Assembly: GCA_036941025.1 (NCBI GenBank)
Contig: JAYMNP010000001.1
Span: 4,012,001-4,076,000 of the forward strand
DNA: 64,000 nucleotides
Direction of reading: 5' to 3'
From: Lachnospiraceae bacterium JLR.KK002
Lineage (GTDB): Bacteria; Bacillota; Clostridia; Lachnospirales; Lachnospiraceae
Below the pieces are notes generated by a model. The model saw nothing but the letters and a program-made list of their open reading frames with translations, searched no databases and was not told the DNA's origin. Below are positions 51,271 to 59,130 of the stretch, in pieces. The position numbers and the translations under genes are program-made. Within the stretch, counting starts at the first letter, position 1. The number at the start of each line of letters is the position of its first letter.

Positions 51271-51819
51271 ATGCTTTATAATGGTACATTAGAGGGACGT
51301 TATGTTGAGTTGCGTTCTGTAACGGAAGCAGATGCAGAATTTACGTTGAAACTCAGGCAAAAACCAGAGGTTATAAAATTTATTCCTGCGTTAAAAAATA
51401 CGTTGGAACAGCAGAAAGTATGGATTACTTCTCAACAGCAGAAAAAAGGAGATTATTTTTTTGTTATATGGAACAAAAAGGGGGAAAGGATAGGCACTAT
51501 AAGTTTATATAATATAAAGGGTAATACATGTGAAGGGGGGCGTCTGGTTGTTCAGGGAAATGCATTTGAAAGTATTGAAGCTCAGTTATTATCTTTTAAA
51601 TTTGCATTTGAAGAGCTTCGATTGAGTGAGGTTGTCAGCTATATTTACGCTGATAATGAAAGAGCAATCAGATTTAACAAGCAGTTTGGTGGCGTTTTAT
51701 TTGAACCAGAACCAGATGAAGATGGGCGTATGTCGAGAAAAACGATTAATACAAAAGAATCTTTTGAAAAAGCTTCAGAAAGATTATCAGCAATGCTTTA
51801 CAGAGAAAAGAAACAGTAA
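51271..51819 (+). CDS. GNAT-family N-acyltransferase (RimJ/RimL-like)
   Basis: This 182-residue GNAT protein has YVELRSVTEADAEFTLKLRQ at the N-terminus, FVIWNKKGERIGTISLYNI on the central sheet and AIRFNKQFGGVLFEPEP near the acyl-CoA region. Enzymes such as WecD-like sugar N-acetyltransferases share this shape. It lies between an aminotransferase and a carrier protein, so its donor could be an acyl-CoA or an acyl carrier (inference). Confidence 0.85.
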   Translation: MLYNGTLEGRYVELRSVTEADAEFTLKLRQKPEVIKFIPALKNTLEQQKVWITSQQQKKGDYFFVIWNKKGERIGTISLYNIKGNTCEGGRLVVQGNAFESIEAQLLSFKFAFEELRLSEVVSYIYADNERAIRFNKQFGGVLFEPEPDEDGRMSRKTINTKESFEKASERLSAMLYREKKQ

Positions 51820-51844
51820 AAGTCTTGAATTGAAGGAGATTATT

Positions 51845-52084
51845 ATGACAAATTTGGAAAAATATAATCAGGCGTTTTGTGAGTCTTTGGAATTGACAGA
51901 AGATAAATTGGAGGGGCTGGAATATCAGCAGATTGCAAATTGGGATTCTGTAGGGCACATGGGGCTTGTTGCGTCTCTTGAAGATGCTTTTGATATTATG
52001 ATGGACACAGATGATATCATTGATTTGAGTTCTTACGAAAAAGGAAAAGAAATACTGGCAAAGAATTATGATATTCAATTTTAA
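51845..52084 (+). CDS. Acyl carrier protein
   Basis: This 79-residue acidic carrier protein has phosphopantetheine site NWDSVGHMGLVASLEDAF, where the Ser is the attachment residue, and a C-terminal helix (SSYEKGKEILAKNYDI). The ATG at 51845 with AAGGAG upstream is chosen; the open frame extends upstream into the GNAT gene but not as this protein. It is encoded 11 bp before its probable loading ligase. It is different in sequence from the DltC-like protein at 9651. Confidence 0.92.
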   Translation: MTNLEKYNQAFCESLELTEDKLEGLEYQQIANWDSVGHMGLVASLEDAFDIMMDTDDIIDLSSYEKGKEILAKNYDIQF

Positions 52085-52095
52085 GGAGCAGTGCA

Positions 52096-53505
52096 ATGTG
52101 GGATTTTGGAAAGTTTGGAAGCAGAAATGCTGTTATTGATGAATACGGAGAAACTGTTACTTATGAACAAATGGAGCAGGAAGGAAATCAGATTGCAGAT
52201 GTAATTGGGAAAAGATGCCTGGTATTTTCACTTTGTGAAAATACCATAGGTTCTGTTTTGGGATATTCAGCTTTTATCAATCGTAAAATAGTGCCAGTTT
52301 TATTGAACAGCCATTTGGAAAAGGAGCTTCTTGAAAATCTGTTATCCACTTATTGCCCGGCTTATTTATGGATTCCTGAGGAACAGAAAAATAGTTTTGA
52401 AAATACAAAGATCGTATATGAAGCACATAAATATGTGTTATTGAAAACAGATTACAAAAAAGAATATCCGCTTTTGGATGAACTATGTCTCTTGCTTACC
52501 ACGTCAGGGTCTACAGGAAGCCCTAAATTTGTACGTCAGAGTTATACAAATGTGAAGGTGAATGCAGAGTCCATTGTGAAATATCTGAAACTGGATGAAA
52601 CAGAAAGACCAATTACGACTCTCCCTATGAATTATACGTATGGACTTTCTATTATTAACAGCCATTTTCTGGTGGGGGCTACGTTGCTTGTGACAGATAA
52701 GGGACTTATGCAAAAAGAGTTCTGGAGTTTTTTTAAAGAGCAGGAAGCCACATCATTTGGAGGTGTGCCTTATACTTACGAAATGTTAGACAGGTTACGT
52801 TTTTGGCGTATGAAGCTGCCCTCTCTCAGAACGATGACACAGGCCGGAGGGAAATTACTTCCGGATCTGCATAAAAAGTTTGCAGAATATGCGGTTGAAA
52901 ATGGAATGAGTTTTGTGGTAATGTACGGACAGTGCGAAGCGACAGCCCGTATGGGATACTTGCCTGCAGAAAAAGCCATTGAGAAGTGTGGGTCTATGGG
53001 AATTGCCATTCCAGGGGGAGAATTTCATTTGATTGATGTAAATGGTGAGGATATTTCAGAGCCTCTTGTGACAGGTGAGTTGGTTTATGAAGGTGCAAAT
53101 GTTACTCTTGGATATGCTGAGTGTGGAAAAGACCTGATGAAGTCTGACGAACGGAATGGTATACTCTATACGGGTGATATGGCACAGTTTGACAGCGATG
53201 GATATTATTATATTGTAGGCCGGAAAAAAAGATTTTTGAAAATCTATGGAAACAGGGTGAATCTTGACGAAATCGACAGAATGATAAAAGGAAAATTTGA
53301 TAATGTCGACTGTACAAGTGCCGGTGTAGATGATCATATGTACCTTTTTGTAACAGATGCTTCCCTTGCGGAGGCAATAAAAGAATTTGTTGTGCTTAAA
53401 ACAAAATTGAATCCGGCGGCATTTAAAACGGTGGTACTTGATGAAATTCCAAGGAATGATTCGGGAAAAACCTTATATAAGGAACTGACAAAATATTATG
53501 AATAA
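52096..53505 (+). CDS. Acyl/amino-acid adenylating ligase
   Basis: This 469-residue ANL-superfamily enzyme has LLTTSGSTGSPKFVRQSYTN (AMP-binding), MYGQCEATARMGYLPAEKAI, YTGDMAQFDSDGYYYIVGRK and RNDSGKTLYKELTKYY with the C-terminal Lys. It is shorter than NRPS adenylation domains and resembles stand-alone carrier-loading ligases. It would activate a carboxylic or amino acid for the carrier protein at 51845. Its stop overlaps the thioesterase start by 8 bp. Confidence 0.9.
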   Translation: MWDFGKFGSRNAVIDEYGETVTYEQMEQEGNQIADVIGKRCLVFSLCENTIGSVLGYSAFINRKIVPVLLNSHLEKELLENLLSTYCPAYLWIPEEQKNSFENTKIVYEAHKYVLLKTDYKKEYPLLDELCLLLTTSGSTGSPKFVRQSYTNVKVNAESIVKYLKLDETERPITTLPMNYTYGLSIINSHFLVGATLLVTDKGLMQKEFWSFFKEQEATSFGGVPYTYEMLDRLRFWRMKLPSLRTMTQAGGKLLPDLHKKFAEYAVENGMSFVVMYGQCEATARMGYLPAEKAIEKCGSMGIAIPGGEFHLIDVNGEDISEPLVTGELVYEGANVTLGYAECGKDLMKSDERNGILYTGDMAQFDSDGYYYIVGRKKRFLKIYGNRVNLDEIDRMIKGKFDNVDCTSAGVDDHMYLFVTDASLAEAIKEFVVLKTKLNPAAFKTVVLDEIPRNDSGKTLYKELTKYYE

Positions 53506-54205
53506 AAAGATTCAGTTGTTTTTACTTCCCTTTGCAGGTGGAGATGCATACTCTTTTAAAAATCTGACAGATGAGTTGGATAGCAGAATAGACGCAATTA
53601 CAGTGGAATATGCTGGTCATGGTACCCGGCGAAAAGAAAAATTTATTGTAGATTATCAGGAGTTTTTAGAAGATGTGCTTTCTAATATCAATGAGCAAAG
53701 AGTTGCAGGAGCAGGGTATGCTGTTTTAGGATACAGTATGGGAAGCGCTATTACATTTGATTTATTGACAAAAAAATTGCTGGACGGAAATCCGCTACAT
53801 GCGTTTCTGTGTGCAAGAGGTTGTCCGAAATACAAAAGTCCAACCCAAAGTTATTATGCGCTTTCAGAAGATGAGTTTATCAGTAAAGTCATGCAGCTTG
53901 GAGGCATGGAAGAAAGGCTGTTGACGGATAAACGGTTTTCGAATATTTATTTAAGACCTTTGCGGGCAGATTATAATGTCTGGAGCCAGTATAAATATGA
54001 TGAGTCTGATGAAAATCTGTCATGCAATTTATCTGTTTTTTATAGCAGTAAAGATGAAACTTGTATTAATCCGTTTGGTTGGGCAGAACTGACATCAGGG
54101 AATGTTGATTTTTATGAGATGGGTGAAAATCATTTTTTCATTTTACAGCATTATAAAGAGATGGCTGAAATCATCAGCAAAGTGTTGATAGAAGATGAAG
54201 TATAA
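53498..54205 (+). CDS. Type II thioesterase (GrsT-like alpha/beta hydrolase)
   Basis: This 235-residue hydrolase opens with FLLPFAGGDAYSFKNLTDEL, has the nucleophile Ser in VLGYSMGSAITFDLL and ends with the His in MGENHFFILQHY. The Asp is likely in YSSKDETCINPF. Type II thioesterases release acyl groups from carrier proteins. Here it stands between the ligase and the LuxE gene, so it may deliver a free acid to LuxE, a role analogous to LuxD in lux operons although LuxD is a different thioesterase type. Confidence 0.88.
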   Translation: MNKKIQLFLLPFAGGDAYSFKNLTDELDSRIDAITVEYAGHGTRRKEKFIVDYQEFLEDVLSNINEQRVAGAGYAVLGYSMGSAITFDLLTKKLLDGNPLHAFLCARGCPKYKSPTQSYYALSEDEFISKVMQLGGMEERLLTDKRFSNIYLRPLRADYNVWSQYKYDESDENLSCNLSVFYSSKDETCINPFGWAELTSGNVDFYEMGENHFFILQHYKEMAEIISKVLIEDEV

Positions 54206-54238
54206 TATATGACGGGAGTGACCAGAGAGGATAGAAGA

Positions 54239-55330
54239 ATGAAGTTTGATGAAATTCTGAATATAGTGCCTTATTCTTTAAATAAGGCAGAAAAGGAGAA
54301 AATGCTAACAGAGCGTCTTGTGGAACTGACAGAGCATCATCGGCAAAACTGTCCGGAGTATGCACGTATTCTGGATAGCATTTCATATAGCAGGGAAAAT
54401 GTGAAAAGTTACAGAAATTTACCTTTTCTTCCTGTTCGACTTTTTAAGGAACTGTCGTTAAAAAGTGTTCCTCAGGAAGAAATAGTTAAAACCATGACTT
54501 CTTCGGGAACATCCGGGCAGGCGGTCTCCAAAATATATCTGGATAAAGCAACATCCTCCAACCAACAGAAAACCATGGTGAAAATAGTATCTGACTTTAC
54601 TGGTTCCGGACGTATGCCGATGATTATTGTGGATTGTCCTTCTGTGGTAAAAAACAGATCAATGTTTTCTGCAAGAGGAGCCGGTATTTTGGGTTTTTCA
54701 ATTTTTGGTGCAAAGAAAATTTATGCATTAAATGACGATATGAAACTTGATGTGGAAGGACTGGCAGAATTTCTGGAAAAGTATAAGGGAAAAAAAGTGC
54801 TTTTATTCGGATTTACATTTATGGTATGGCAGCATTTTTATAAAGAATTAGTCAGACTGAAAGAGGAAGGAACAGAATTTGATCTTTCCAATGGTATCCT
54901 GATCCATGGGGGAGGCTGGAAAAAACTTGTAAGCGAAGCAGTAAGTCCGGAAGAATTTCATGCAAGATTAAAGGATGTATGCGGGCTGGACAGTATTCAT
55001 GATTACTATGGTATGGTGGAACAGACAGGCTGTATTTATATGCAGTGTGAATGCGGTCATCTTCATGCCAGTATTTTTTCAGATATTATTATAAGGAAAC
55101 CGGAAGACTTCTCAGAGAATGGGATTGGAGAAAAAGGAATCATTCAGGTTGTATCCACAATTCCGGAGTCTTATCCTGGTCATTCACTTATCACAGAGGA
55201 TGAAGGAGTTTTACTGGGAGAAGATGACTGTCCCTGTGGGCGAAAAGGAAAATATTTTAAAATTATCGGGCGCTTGAAAGATGCGGAAATCAGGGGGTGC
55301 AGTGACACATATGCAGCAAAATTCAATTAG
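54239..55330 (+). CDS. LuxE-family acyl-protein synthetase
   Basis: This 363-residue ANL-type enzyme has KTMTSSGTSGQAVSKIYLDK (AMP-binding), ILIHGGGWKKLVSEAVSPEE and DYYGMVEQTGCIYMQCECGH. The C-terminal AEIRGCSDTYAAKF carries the LuxE-conserved Cys that receives the acyl group. LuxE activates a free acid and hands it as a thioester to LuxC, which is encoded next and overlaps by 20 bp. The ATG at 54239 with AGAGGA is preferred to that at 54209, which has no ribosome site. Confidence 0.93.
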   Translation: MKFDEILNIVPYSLNKAEKEKMLTERLVELTEHHRQNCPEYARILDSISYSRENVKSYRNLPFLPVRLFKELSLKSVPQEEIVKTMTSSGTSGQAVSKIYLDKATSSNQQKTMVKIVSDFTGSGRMPMIIVDCPSVVKNRSMFSARGAGILGFSIFGAKKIYALNDDMKLDVEGLAEFLEKYKGKKVLLFGFTFMVWQHFYKELVRLKEEGTEFDLSNGILIHGGGWKKLVSEAVSPEEFHARLKDVCGLDSIHDYYGMVEQTGCIYMQCECGHLHASIFSDIIIRKPEDFSENGIGEKGIIQVVSTIPESYPGHSLITEDEGVLLGEDDCPCGRKGKYFKIIGRLKDAEIRGCSDTYAAKFN

Positions 55331-56540
55331 TCAGGAAAAAAGTAATGTTTTAAATACTGTTACTTACTTAGCAGGCAGTATGGAAATTTTAAATCATATG
55401 GGAACTGTTCCGACCAAAAAGCCATTTGATGAAGAAATTATAAATTTTTTGAATGAAGTATCCAGGGTACTTATGGGGATGAGAGAGGCGAAAGCATATC
55501 CGGATGTTATTACATTGGGATTTTGGATGCGCAAATCATCAGTTTTAAACTTAAGAAAAAGATTTGAAAAGAATGATGGAGATTTGCATGTGGGACGCGG
55601 AATTGTCTTTCATATAGCACCCTCCAATGTACCAGTTAATTATGCTTATTCTCTGGTTGCAGGCCTTTTAACAGGAAATGCCAATATAGTAAGAGTACCT
55701 TCAAAAGATTTTCCACAGGTTTGGATTATTAATAAGGCTATTAATGAAGCCTTACAAAAATTTGATAATTTAAAATATTATGTTTGTCTGATTCGATATG
55801 GAAGAAATCGGGAAATTAATGATTTTCTTTCAGCTATGGCAGATGTAAGAGTTATCTGGGGCGGGGATCGTACAATTGCAGAATTACGGGAGTCTCCTTT
55901 GGCGCCAAGAGCAGGAGAAATTACGTTTGCTGACAGATATTCTCTGGCAATCATAGACAGTGATATTTATTTAAAAACGGATAACAGGAAAAAGGTAGCA
56001 GAAGATTTTTATAATGATACCTATCTTACGGATCAGAATGCATGCACCAGTCCCAGAATTGTTGTCTGGGTTGGGAACCGGAAAGAAGAAGCAAAGAAAG
56101 AGTTTTGGCAGAGTCTTTATGAAATTGTAAAAGAAAAGTATAAATTTCAGCCGATTATGGGAATTAATAAACTGACAAGCAGTTATCTGATGGCGGCGAC
56201 AGAGTCCGGAGTGAAAATTGAAGCTCATAAAGATAATCTGCTTTTAAGAGTAAAGATTCCGGAAATAATGGAAGGGCTTATGGAATGGAAGGATAATTCC
56301 GGGTACTTTTTTGAATATGATTGTGAAAATATACTGGAATTAAGAACATTATGTAATGATACCCATTGCCAGACCATTGGATTTATGGGGGAAAAGGAGA
56401 TAATTATTCCATTGCTGCAATCTGGCATTAAGGGTGTGGACCGTATTGTGCCAATTGGAAAAACAATGGATTTTGATTTTATCTGGGACGGATATGATTT
56501 ATCAGAAAGACTGACAAGGACGATTAAATTAAATATTTAA
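55311..56540 (+). CDS. LuxC-family acyl-CoA/acyl-thioester reductase
   Basis: This 409-residue aldehyde-dehydrogenase-fold reductase has FHIAPSNVPVNYAYSLVAGL and TGNANIVRVPSKDF at the NADPH site. The nucleophile Cys is in TYLTDQNACTSPRIVVWVGN, as in LuxC. It would reduce the acyl group given by LuxE to an aldehyde. No luxA/luxB luciferase is near, so light production is not the purpose. The start is placed at the ATG after AGGGGGTG (55292-55299); a GTG at 55302 is also possible. Confidence 0.93.
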   Translation: MQQNSISQEKSNVLNTVTYLAGSMEILNHMGTVPTKKPFDEEIINFLNEVSRVLMGMREAKAYPDVITLGFWMRKSSVLNLRKRFEKNDGDLHVGRGIVFHIAPSNVPVNYAYSLVAGLLTGNANIVRVPSKDFPQVWIINKAINEALQKFDNLKYYVCLIRYGRNREINDFLSAMADVRVIWGGDRTIAELRESPLAPRAGEITFADRYSLAIIDSDIYLKTDNRKKVAEDFYNDTYLTDQNACTSPRIVVWVGNRKEEAKKEFWQSLYEIVKEKYKFQPIMGINKLTSSYLMAATESGVKIEAHKDNLLLRVKIPEIMEGLMEWKDNSGYFFEYDCENILELRTLCNDTHCQTIGFMGEKEIIIPLLQSGIKGVDRIVPIGKTMDFDFIWDGYDLSERLTRTIKLNI

Positions 56541-56588
56541 TCAGAGCAGATGAAGAATTTAAGATTATAATGAGACTGGAGAAAGTTT

Positions 56589-57545
56589 ATGCGGACTGGA
56601 TATGTAGTAGGAAATAGAAAAGTGGCAATTATAGGAGCCGGCTTTGTTGGTTCTTCCATTGCGTATGCTTTGGCTTTGCGTGATATTGCGAGAGAAATTG
56701 TTCTTATTGATGTTGCAAAAGAAAAAACAGCGGGTGAAGCCTGGGATATTCGCCATGGTTTGCCAAGTATGGGAACGGCAGATCTGTATGCAGGGGATTA
56801 TTCAGATTGTGCAGATTGTGACCTGATTGTTATTACTGCCGGTCGAAACCGCAAAAACGGGGAATCACGCCTGGATATGGCAAATGAGAATGTAAAGATT
56901 TTAGAAGCAGTGATAAAGTCTGTACAGAAGTATTATACCCGTGGTGTAATATTGGTGATTTCTAATCCGGTTGATATACTTACACATAAAGCTGATGAGT
57001 GGATGGGGTTGCCAAATGGAATGGTGTTTGGTTCCGGATGTTTGTTGGATACATCTCGATTTGTAAGAACAGTTGCAGATTATATAGGTTTAAATACAGG
57101 AGTTGTAAATGGCTATCTCGTAGGCGAACATGGGGATAGTCAGGTTCCGCTCTGGAGCCGTGTGACGGTTGGAGGAATTCCTATTAATGAGTATTGTGAG
57201 GAAGTATCTTTGCCCTGGAACTCTGATATCCGTGAAAAAATTGCAGAAAAGACTCGTATTATGGGGTCAGAGATTATCCGAACAAAAGGAAAGACTCACT
57301 ATGGGATTGCCACATGTGTATGTCATCTTGCAGATGCTGTTTTAAATCAGCGTCCAACGATAGTATCGGTAAGTTCGCAGCTTTTAGGAGAGCATGGTGT
57401 AAGAGGAGTTTCCTTATCTGTCCCTTCTGTCGTTGGGCCATCGGGGGTACAGCAGAGGATACGGGAACGGTGGGCTCCAGAGGAGTATAGGGGTTTTTTT
57501 GATGCAGTTGAGAAGGTCAGAGAGATACTGAGTTGCCTGGAATGA
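56589..57545 (+). CDS. Lactate/malate dehydrogenase-family 2-hydroxyacid dehydrogenase
   Basis: This 318-residue protein has KVAIIGAGFVGSSIAYALAL (NAD site), SNPVDILTHKADEWMG, GSGCLLDTSRFVRTV and the catalytic His in YLVGEHGDSQVPLWSR, all as in L-lactate dehydrogenase. In the substrate loop AGRNRKNGESRLDM the residue aligned to LDH Gln102 is Arg, as in malate dehydrogenase, while the following GESRLD is LDH-like. The substrate could be a dicarboxylic or another bulky 2-oxo acid. It lies between LuxC and an SDR in the same direction. Confidence 0.88.
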   Translation: MRTGYVVGNRKVAIIGAGFVGSSIAYALALRDIAREIVLIDVAKEKTAGEAWDIRHGLPSMGTADLYAGDYSDCADCDLIVITAGRNRKNGESRLDMANENVKILEAVIKSVQKYYTRGVILVISNPVDILTHKADEWMGLPNGMVFGSGCLLDTSRFVRTVADYIGLNTGVVNGYLVGEHGDSQVPLWSRVTVGGIPINEYCEEVSLPWNSDIREKIAEKTRIMGSEIIRTKGKTHYGIATCVCHLADAVLNQRPTIVSVSSQLLGEHGVRGVSLSVPSVVGPSGVQQRIRERWAPEEYRGFFDAVEKVREILSCLE

Positions 57546-57557
57546 AGAGGGAAAATT

Positions 57558-58298
57558 ATGTTACAAGGAAAAAATGCTATTATTACAGGGGCACGAAGAG
57601 GAATTGGACGTGCAGCAGTAGAAATATTTGCGAAATATGGAGCTAATATATGGGCCTGTGCAAGGAAAAAAGATAATAATTTTGAGCAGGATATGGCGCA
57701 AATAGCAAAAGCACATGGTATTTCAATATGGCCAACTTATTTTGAATTGACCAATGGAGATGAAATAAAAGACTCTGTTCAGGATATAAAGCGAGAGAGA
57801 TTACCAGTACATGTTCTTGTCAATAGCGCTGGAATAGCAGAAGAAAGTTCAATATTCACAATGGCATCTATGGAAAAGATGCATCATGTATTTGAAGTGA
57901 ATTTTTTTGGAATGACATTGCTAACACAGTATGTTTCCAGATTAATGATTCGTCAGGGAGGAGGGAGCATTGTTAATATTGCTTCAGTTGCTGGAATTGA
58001 TGGAAGACCAGCACAATATGAATACGCAGGGAGTAAAGCAGCCGTTATTGGAGGAGTACGCCAGCTTGCACGAGAGTTAGGAAGTTATAATATTCGTGTA
58101 AATGCTGTGGCTCCAGGAATTGTTGACACAGATATGGGTGAACAAATCAGTGAAAAATTAAAAGATGAAGTAATAAGGAACGTGATTATGAAAAGAGTTG
58201 GAAAACCAGAAGAAATTGCCGAAGTGATAGCATTTTTAAGTAGCGATTGTTCCAGTTATATGACAGGGCAGATAGTACGGGTCGATGGAGGAATGTGA
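57558..58298 (+). CDS. Short-chain dehydrogenase/reductase 1
   Basis: This 246-residue classical SDR has NAIITGARRGIGRAAVEIFA (NADP site), VLVNSAGIAE, and YEYAGSKAAVIGG with Tyr and Lys of the catalytic triad. It ends SSYMTGQIVRVDGGM. The N-terminal YGANIWACARKKD matches the second SDR (60187: NGANIWACMRRKD), so the two are paralogues flanking the transketolase halves. It is 1 bp from the next start. It probably reduces or oxidises the product or precursor of the two-carbon transfer. Confidence 0.9.
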   Translation: MLQGKNAIITGARRGIGRAAVEIFAKYGANIWACARKKDNNFEQDMAQIAKAHGISIWPTYFELTNGDEIKDSVQDIKRERLPVHVLVNSAGIAEESSIFTMASMEKMHHVFEVNFFGMTLLTQYVSRLMIRQGGGSIVNIASVAGIDGRPAQYEYAGSKAAVIGGVRQLARELGSYNIRVNAVAPGIVDTDMGEQISEKLKDEVIRNVIMKRVGKPEEIAEVIAFLSSDCSSYMTGQIVRVDGGM

Positions 58299-58299
58299 T

Positions 58300-59130
58300 A
58301 TGGCCAAAGTGGAAGAAATTTTAAAATGCCAGAAAGCGGCAGATGAAGTACGCAGAGATATTATAAAAATGGCATTTGCTACGGGTAATACAGGGGCGCA
58401 TTTAGGGGGGAGCCTGTCTATGGTGGAGATTTTGTCGGCCTTGTATATAGGAGAGGTTAAGTTTAATACAGAGCATTTAGAATGGGAGGAGCGTGACAGA
58501 GTAATATTAAGTAAAGGGCACGCTGCTCTTGCGCTGTATCCAGTATTAGTGCAGGCGAAAATAATTGATAAAAATGAATTATTAACGTTCAAGCAGAATG
58601 GTTCTAAACTGTCGGGACATCCTTCATTAAATGGATTGGCAGGTATAGAGTATGCAAGCGGAAGTTTGGGGCAGGGGCTGTCTCTGGGCGTTGGGGTAGG
58701 CTTGGCATTGAAAAGAAAAAATAATTCTGAATCCCGGGTATTTGTTTTAATGGGAGATGGGGAGTGTGATGAAGGTTCTATTTGGGAGGCAGCAGCAAGT
58801 GCAGCACATTTTCAATTGAATCAATTGATTGCGGTTATTGATATGAACCATATTCAATATGATGGAGAAACAGATAAAGTGATGTGTATGGCTCCTATGA
58901 AAGAAAAATGGGAATCTTTTGGGTGGAATGTATGTGAAGTTGATGGACATAAAATTGATGAGTTGCTTGATGCATATAGGATAAAAAGTAATAAACCATT
59001 GGCTATTCTTGCAAATACTGTGAAAGGAAAAGGAGTTTCATATATGGAGGGAAACTGGCGGTTTCATAATTCAAGGCTTTCAAAAGCACAGTATCAGCAG
59101 GCAATGTCAGAATTGGAAGGTGTAGGATGA
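58300..59130 (+). CDS. Transketolase N-terminal (thiamine-diphosphate-binding) subunit
   Basis: This 276-residue protein corresponds to the N-terminal third of transketolase: LSKGHAALALYPVL, SGHPSLNGLAGIEYASGSLG with QGLSLGVGVGLALKR, and MGDGECDEGSIWEAAASAAH followed by AVIDMNHIQ (GDG-N motif binding the diphosphate and Mg). The ATG at 58300 with GGAGG upstream is chosen. It needs the C-terminal subunit encoded next (4-bp overlap). Confidence 0.93.
   Translation: MAKVEEILKCQKAADEVRRDIIKMAFATGNTGAHLGGSLSMVEILSALYIGEVKFNTEHLEWEERDRVILSKGHAALALYPVLVQAKIIDKNELLTFKQNGSKLSGHPSLNGLAGIEYASGSLGQGLSLGVGVGLALKRKNNSESRVFVLMGDGECDEGSIWEAAASAAHFQLNQLIAVIDMNHIQYDGETDKVMCMAPMKEKWESFGWNVCEVDGHKIDELLDAYRIKSNKPLAILANTVKGKGVSYMEGNWRFHNSRLSKAQYQQAMSELEGVG

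Noticed and set aside
54239..56540. Bioluminescence operon
   Set aside because: LuxE and LuxC are present but no luciferase subunits or flavin reductase were seen on either strand.
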